Shown one piece after another: positions 59,666 through 64,000 of a DNA stretch of 64,000 bases. The notes under the pieces are model-generated. The model had not been told where the DNA came from. It saw nothing but the letters and a program-made list of their open reading frames with translations, and did no database searches. The DNA lies in the NCBI GenBank assembly GCA_037141835.1, contig JBAXBU010000004.1:1-64000 (forward strand). The letters run 5' to 3'. The DNA is from Fimbriimonas sp037141835 (GTDB lineage Bacteria; Armatimonadota; Fimbriimonadia; Fimbriimonadales; Fimbriimonadaceae). Within the stretch, counting starts at the first letter, position 1. Each line of letters starts with the position of its first letter. Made by a program: the position numbers and the translations under genes.

Positions 59666-60526
59666 TTACTTCCGGCCTAGTATGTAGTCCATTGCAGTCG
59701 AAGTGTTCTCGATTCTAGCCATAGGATAGAGCTTGTAGTGCGGAATCATTTCGGCGACAACCGGACCATCAAATCCTATTTCGTCGAGTGCTTTGATGAC
59801 TTCCGGGAAGTTGACATCGCCTTCGAGGAGGTCAACAAATCCGTCGGCGGTTCCCACCGAACGACGATAGTCTTTGAAGTGAATGGCGATGATCTTTTCT
59901 TTCAGACCTCGAATCCACTGTTCAGGATATCCGAACGGTATCACGTTGCCCACATCAAAGAGACACCCAACATAATCGCTGTTGAACTGAGTGGTGAACC
60001 ACTGCATTTCGCCAATGGTGATGAGCATCTTGTTCCAAACATTCTCGATTCCCATCTTAACGTCGCATGCCTCGGCATGAGGAATCAGTTCGGCAATGCC
60101 TTCAACACCCCATTTGATGCAGTCCCCATAGTCTTGAACCGGTCGATCAGGCAAAAAGAATACGTCAACGGCGGCAGGGATTGTGAGGTGAACTTTACAA
60201 CCAAGCCAGCTAGAGATTTGGAGCATTCGCTTGAGATCGTCCTTTGCTTGAGCGCGAATACTTGGGTCTGGGTCACCCATTGACCGTCCCCAATAGAGAC
60301 CGGAAGCAGTCGTTTTCAGAACAATATTGGATTCCCCTGCGGCTTGAACAAGCTGCTTGCACTTGGCCTCTGTGGCGTCAAGTCCAAACTGAGTTCCTGC
60401 TTCGCCAATGCAAAGCTCAAGGGCTTCATACCGATGTTCGGCGGTCAATTTAATCGCGTCGAATGGATCGACTTTGTCTTCGAATGCGCCCGGGAAGCAC
60501 CAATAATTAATTCCTTTGAGAAGCAT
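59666..60526 (-). CDS. TIM-barrel sugar phosphate isomerase/epimerase (xylose isomerase-like)
   Basis: This AP-endonuclease-2/xylose isomerase-type barrel has the four expected metal ligands in order: Glu in KMGIENVWNKM, Asp in GCLFDVGNVIP, His in IIAIHFKDYR and Glu in PVVAEMIPHY. Members isomerise or epimerise sugars and related hydroxy-acids; the substrate is unknown. The 286-residue length is normal. It is followed by the methyltransferase gene and preceded by a 134-bp gap with no recognised element. Confidence 0.82.
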   Translation of the reverse strand: MLLKGINYWCFPGAFEDKVDPFDAIKLTAEHRYEALELCIGEAGTQFGLDATEAKCKQLVQAAGESNIVLKTTASGLYWGRSMGDPDPSIRAQAKDDLKRMLQISSWLGCKVHLTIPAAVDVFFLPDRPVQDYGDCIKWGVEGIAELIPHAEACDVKMGIENVWNKMLITIGEMQWFTTQFNSDYVGCLFDVGNVIPFGYPEQWIRGLKEKIIAIHFKDYRRSVGTADGFVDLLEGDVNFPEVIKALDEIGFDGPVVAEMIPHYKLYPMARIENTSTAMDYILGRK

Positions 60527-60660
60527 AGTGGAGAGTTTACAGTGCGAACAGGAGTGCGAGCAAGAGAAAGCTGAATCTGTCGGACGAAACGGATGACCAA
60601 AAGCATTTAGTTAGTGCCCATAGGTTCAGACCTTCAATTTAAGAGAGGGGCAATTTCTAC

Positions 60661-61908
60661 CTAAACCCAAACGTTGGCAATTTCAGGCATTTTCGGTGCC
60701 AGGAACTGGGTCAACACCTTGCGGTAGTCGTTCACCGGTTTGAGGTCTCCGACTGAATCCAATTGATGTTTCTCTAACCCGGGCCAATCGCCATGAATCT
60801 TGCCACCATCAACATCGCCAAATGCCATCATCACGCTAGCGCGACCGTGATCAGTTCCGAGAGAGGCGTTCTCTTCGACCCGCCGCCCAAACTCAGTCAT
60901 CACGATCAACGTTATTTCCTTTGCCTTTGGCCCAAGGTCGGTAAGAAAGGCGTCAACGGTTGTCGCAACGCTATTCAGGTTGTTGGCATGAATTCCAATG
61001 TTGCCGCCCTGAGCAAAGTGGGAGTCCCAACCCGTATCTTCGAGGCAGGCAATTTCCAGCCCAAGATCGGATTTTAGCAGGCTCGCGACTTCACGGAATC
61101 CTTGACCAATATTGGTTGCCGGATAGATGGCTCCGCCGCTAGCTTTATAGTTTTTCGGATCCAGCTTTTCGATCTTTGCAAGGGCCTCGAGAGTTTGCGA
61201 GCCTGCGCTGTGGACCAGGCTTGGCGATTGGGAACCATGGCCACTGTATTGGTCTTTGAGCATTTCGAGAAAATCTTTGTCGGTGTTGAGCTGAAAGTCA
61301 TTGATGCTTTGAACGACCATTGGCGACGGCGCGCCGCGCAAAGAATCGGGCATGGTGTTTGCCCAAGCTACGGCTCGTAATGGGGTGTCTTCCTGTGACT
61401 TGGTTTTGTTGAGATAGCGCGCAAGCCACCCGCTTGGCTCACCCGAAATTCCGTTCGATGCGCCGCGCTCCATTGCCGACATTGCCTCGAAATGACTGCG
61501 AGTCATGTCTTGTGAGCCAACGGCATGGACCAGGGCCATTGTGCCTTGGTCGTACCATTTCTTGAGTGGTCTCAGCGAAGGATGAAGGGCAAAGTGGTCG
61601 TTTACCTTCACGCCCCGTAGGTTTTCTGCGACTCGGGCGTCGTTTGGTTTGGGAATCGCGAGGCTTGGTCGAGCACGATAGTAGGCGTCTTCGTTGTACG
61701 GCACAAGCATATTTAGCCCGTCCGATCCGCCCCGTAAAAACAAAACGACCAGCGTGTGACCGCGACGCTTAGAATCAATCTTCACTTGGCTAAGTGCGCT
61801 CGATGAAAGGAGCCAAGGTACGAGACCCAAAGCCCCTAACTTAAGGGCAGATCGTCGAGACATTGCGTCTCGGAAACTATCGCAGGAATGATCTTTCATC
61901 AGGTTCAC
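60661..61908 (-). CDS. DUF1501 protein with Tat signal
   Basis: DUF1501 proteins have an alkaline-phosphatase-like (sulfatase) fold and commonly accompany DUF1800 proteins; the function is not established. The signal is SRRSALKLGALGLVPWLLSS with two arginines, pointing to Tat export. The family segments VVLFLRGGSDGLNMLVPYN, DTGWDSHFAQGG and MTEFGRRVEENASLGTDHG are clear. Length is 415 residues. Its start overlaps the DUF1800 stop by 4 nt (ATGA), so both are made together. Confidence 0.9.
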   Translation of the reverse strand: MNLMKDHSCDSFRDAMSRRSALKLGALGLVPWLLSSSALSQVKIDSKRRGHTLVVLFLRGGSDGLNMLVPYNEDAYYRARPSLAIPKPNDARVAENLRGVKVNDHFALHPSLRPLKKWYDQGTMALVHAVGSQDMTRSHFEAMSAMERGASNGISGEPSGWLARYLNKTKSQEDTPLRAVAWANTMPDSLRGAPSPMVVQSINDFQLNTDKDFLEMLKDQYSGHGSQSPSLVHSAGSQTLEALAKIEKLDPKNYKASGGAIYPATNIGQGFREVASLLKSDLGLEIACLEDTGWDSHFAQGGNIGIHANNLNSVATTVDAFLTDLGPKAKEITLIVMTEFGRRVEENASLGTDHGRASVMMAFGDVDGGKIHGDWPGLEKHQLDSVGDLKPVNDYRKVLTQFLAPKMPEIANVWV

Positions 61909-63311
61909 ATGTATTGGAATTGAGGGGCGGCAATGTGGCTAGCTAAGAGTCGCATCCGTTCGGGAGTCAGTCCGCTACCTTCACCAACTATTTTCGAAAT
62001 CAGCGGCATTGCTTCGGCTCGTATGGTGGTGTTGGCAATCTTGCCGAAGGACAGGTCGTAAGCAAATTGCCATCGGGGAAGGATGGTGTTCGCCCAACTG
62101 AGTTGATCCACCGGGTAACCATCCGGCATTGGCCATTCGTACATCGGTTGACCGAGCTTGCGCAAGTATCGTTGGATATCGGGTCCGCCATCGGTGATCG
62201 CGGCCCCGCGACGCAGAGCGGCACAAATGAAATCAAGTGGACGCCGTATAATCGGATCCCCAGTGTTTAATTCTTCAGAAAGAAGAATAGGTCGAACCAT
62301 CGCGGCAATATTTCCATTGCTGGTTCGATACGCTTGATCGACGACTCGCTCGAGCGAGTCGGATCGCGATCCAGTGAAGAACATAACGAGTTTCTTTGCC
62401 AAATACTTACTGGTTGATGGGTGGTTCACCACGATTTCGAGGACTTTTTCACCATCCTTAATGCCGCCTCCAGCTGGGATAGTGTGTCCCAAAACGACTT
62501 TCATGCCATCGTCGTGGGCTTTTGCATCAAATCGGAACGACCCTTGGGCTACCGGTGGGAATTGCTTTTGCGAAAGCATGTGCCGATCTTCAACTTTCCA
62601 TCCGGTGAGGCAGCGAGCGACTTCTTGAATGTCCTTTTGGGAGTATCCGCCGTAAATTCCTAAGGTATGTAGTTCTAACAGCTCCCGGGCGTAGTTTTCG
62701 TTTGGGTGCTCTTTGGCATTTTGCTCGTTGTCGAGATAGAGCAACATTGCCGGACACTTCGACATCTTGGTTGCCATTTCTTTGAAGCTGCCCAGGGCAT
62801 GTTCGCGAATGATATCTTCCTCCTCGGCGCTCTTGAAGAACGCTCCATCCTTCTTCTCGGAATAGATATTGAAGTGGTTGCTCCAAAAGTCCACCATCCT
62901 TTCTTTAAGTTGGTTTGGGCTATACGTCGCTCTCAGAATTGCCGCGCATTGGAGTTCGAAAATAACTCGTTCTCGCTGAATATCCATGAGTTCCGCCGAT
63001 TGCATTCGAAGGCAATCGAGGCCCGCAAGTTGAAAATTCAAGTCAACAGGCTCTTCGAAATCAGCCTTAAGCTGCTTGTCGATATATGCCTGGTGTCCCA
63101 GCGAAACATAGGTTGCTTCCTCATCGGCTGACCACCCAAAGGTCATTCGGTCGAGCAACCGTGTGGTCTTTGGGTCAGTCGGCTCTCGCCATGGCTCAAT
63201 CTTTTTTCGTCTTCTTACCTCGGTCGCAACTCGTCCGCAACCCGCCGTACTGGCGGCTGCGAGGGCAGCAGCACCACCCAAGATAATCGCTTCACGCCGA
63301 GATATGGACAT
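61905..63311 (-). CDS. DUF1800 protein with Tat signal
   Basis: This is the typical partner of DUF1501; its function is unknown. The signal is MSISRREAIILGGAAALAAAS, followed by a Cys (STAGCG) that could be a lipobox, so a Tat-exported lipoprotein is possible. Family segments include LLDRMTFGWSADEEA, RMVDFWSNHFNIY and NENYARELLELHTLGIYGGY. Length is 468 residues. The adjacent membrane protein gene stops exactly at its start codon (63311/63312). Confidence 0.9.
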   Translation of the reverse strand: MSISRREAIILGGAAALAAASTAGCGRVATEVRRRKKIEPWREPTDPKTTRLLDRMTFGWSADEEATYVSLGHQAYIDKQLKADFEEPVDLNFQLAGLDCLRMQSAELMDIQRERVIFELQCAAILRATYSPNQLKERMVDFWSNHFNIYSEKKDGAFFKSAEEEDIIREHALGSFKEMATKMSKCPAMLLYLDNEQNAKEHPNENYARELLELHTLGIYGGYSQKDIQEVARCLTGWKVEDRHMLSQKQFPPVAQGSFRFDAKAHDDGMKVVLGHTIPAGGGIKDGEKVLEIVVNHPSTSKYLAKKLVMFFTGSRSDSLERVVDQAYRTSNGNIAAMVRPILLSEELNTGDPIIRRPLDFICAALRRGAAITDGGPDIQRYLRKLGQPMYEWPMPDGYPVDQLSWANTILPRWQFAYDLSFGKIANTTIRAEAMPLISKIVGEGSGLTPERMRLLASHIAAPQFQYM

Positions 63312-63818
63312 CTATGCGACCTCTCGTGATGGGGCTGGCTTGAGAATCGCGATAAGCCCAGCTCCACCTCCGAATAGGATCAAGAGTGGGGCGAACAAGA
63401 ACCAACCAAGGATAGGAAGCATTGCTGCAAGCACGATGTACATCGAGGCCTTAGCAAACGAATCAAATAGATTTGATTGACCATCTTTAAGGCTCTGCAT
63501 CCGTTCGGCCGCTAGTTTTGCGATGCCAGAAATTCCCACCGCGACAAGACCAAAATAGCTCGCGAGCATGAGTGTTCCCAGCAACTTGGTTAGCGGGTTA
63601 GGGAGTGAAATCACCACAAAAGCGAGAACACCGTAAAGAAGAGCCAAGAATCCCTTTCCGATCACCGCACTTGATCGCGTTGAAACAGCCGAGCGGGCCG
63701 ACTCTACTTTGTCGGGGAACAACAACCCACAGGCCACATTAAAGGACCACGAAGTGACGGCTATGCCGCCGAGAGTTGCAATAACGGAAAACGAATCACC
63801 AATTGTTGAAAATGCCAT
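63312..63818 (-). CDS. Four-TM membrane protein upstream of the DUF1800/DUF1501 pair
   Basis: Unrecognised 168-residue protein. Hydrophobic segments near residues 9-31, 54-75, 78-98 and 128-158 predict about four TM helices, and VARSAVSTRSSAVIGKGF-like residues (36-53) form a polar loop. It abuts the DUF1800 start, so all three genes look like one operon and this protein may belong to the same system. It starts 73 bp from the divergent DUF454 gene. Confidence 0.55.
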   Translation of the reverse strand: MAFSTIGDSFSVIATLGGIAVTSWSFNVACGLLFPDKVESARSAVSTRSSAVIGKGFLALLYGVLAFVVISLPNPLTKLLGTLMLASYFGLVAVGISGIAKLAAERMQSLKDGQSNLFDSFAKASMYIVLAAMLPILGWFLFAPLLILFGGGAGLIAILKPAPSREVA

Positions 63819-63891
63819 AACTTAATCATCCTCTATTACGGAAAGCGTTTCTTGTCCGAATTCGGTTGCGAAGGTTCCATAATCAGGGCTA

Positions 63892-64000
63892 ATGACCCAT
63901 AAACAACGTCCTCTTTTGGTTCGAATCCTCTTCGGAGGGTTTGGAATCGGGTGCGTAGGGATCGGTTTCATAGGCATTTTGACCCCCGGCCTTCCGGGAT
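63892..64000 (+). CDS. DUF454 (YbaN-like) inner membrane protein, 3'-truncated
   Basis: The 5' end of a gene running off the window. The frame from ATG 63892 reads MTHKQRPLLVRILFGGFG, then a hydrophobic stretch ending GILTPGLPG. The G-I-G-x-V-G-I-x-x-x-L-P-G-L-P pattern fits the DUF454/YbaN N-terminus. Its function is unknown. Confidence 0.65.
   Translation, partial: MTHKQRPLLVRILFGGFGIGCVGIGFIGILTPGLPG

Noticed and set aside
63915..63935. GGTTCGAATCC, resembling a tRNA T-loop
   Set aside because: The flanking bases do not pair as a T-stem, no acceptor, D or anticodon arm is found, and it is inside the DUF454 coding frame.
1..64000. CRISPR array, rRNA operon or prophage
   Set aside because: No regularly spaced direct repeats, no rRNA-like stretch and no phage structural or integrase gene were seen while reading both strands.

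Overview
The window is a dense, roughly half-GC bacterial chromosome segment. It shows no rRNA, tRNA, CRISPR array or prophage that I can recognise. Lipid A genes (fabZ-lpxA-lpxB), an LPS-export cluster (LptC-, LptA-, LptB- and LptG-like), beta-barrel-like proteins and two Tat-type signal peptides indicate a diderm bacterium. The mix of a DUF3084 coiled-coil protein beside a RuvC-like nuclease, a Ycf45-type AAA ATPase, a DUF1501/DUF1800 pair, GH29 and a fused ABC sugar transporter suggests an Armatimonadota lineage, perhaps Fimbriimonadia. That assignment is inference and was not checked by a search. TTG and GTG starts are common, many genes overlap by 4 nt (ATGA), and Shine-Dalgarno sequences are often weak.

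Layout. 1-3061: accC (cut by the window edge), nusB, folD and an anchored hydrolase. 3076-3657: a DUF559 nuclease gene bracketed by a perfect 35-bp inverted repeat. 3713-9750: a secreted protein, alaS (with an in-frame repeat insertion and a duplicated 3' end downstream), an orphan gene and a sedolisin-type protease. 9850-13225: an ALDH7-type dehydrogenase divergent from oligoendopeptidase F. 13234-14127: a DUF433-like remnant and a REP-associated Y1 transposase unit with 32-bp inverted terminal repeats. 14308-25028: argG and fucosidase; efp; a six-TM protein with a cysteine-rich loop; an RtcA-fold protein that has lost catalytic residues; plsC and neighbours; a PfkB kinase; uvrC. 25025-27913: Ycf45-type ATPase and HtrA-like protease.

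28028-37418: acyltransferase, then a tightly packed + strand run of rlmN, lptC-like, lptA-like, lptB, lptG-like, DUF3084, RuvC-like nuclease and typA, ending at a strong terminator. 37513-50789: peptidase S51, an orphan membrane/coiled-coil protein, queF, a secreted protein with a cupin-type phosphoglucose isomerase, lpd, a two-gene sugar ABC importer whose binding protein is fused to its permease, an M1 aminopeptidase, malate dehydrogenase and a beta-barrel-like protein. 50912-55770: isochorismatase-family hydrolase, ankyrin protein, MFS transporter and the lipid A operon.

55911-58974: a UspA-like protein, then two tandem paralogous LuxR-HTH/PAS regulators that share a promoter with TTGTCATT direct repeats and appear leaderless. 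The second carries a single-base frameshift and overlaps a secreted Cys/His protein. 58910-64000: methyltransferase, sugar isomerase, the Tat-exported DUF1501/DUF1800 pair, a small membrane protein, and the start of a DUF454 gene cut by the window end.

The points most worth following are the degenerate RtcA-like protein (18437-19486), the duplicated regulators with their frameshift, the mobile-repeat scars around DUF559 and alaS, the possible ATC start of the LptC-like gene, and the binding-protein/permease fusion.
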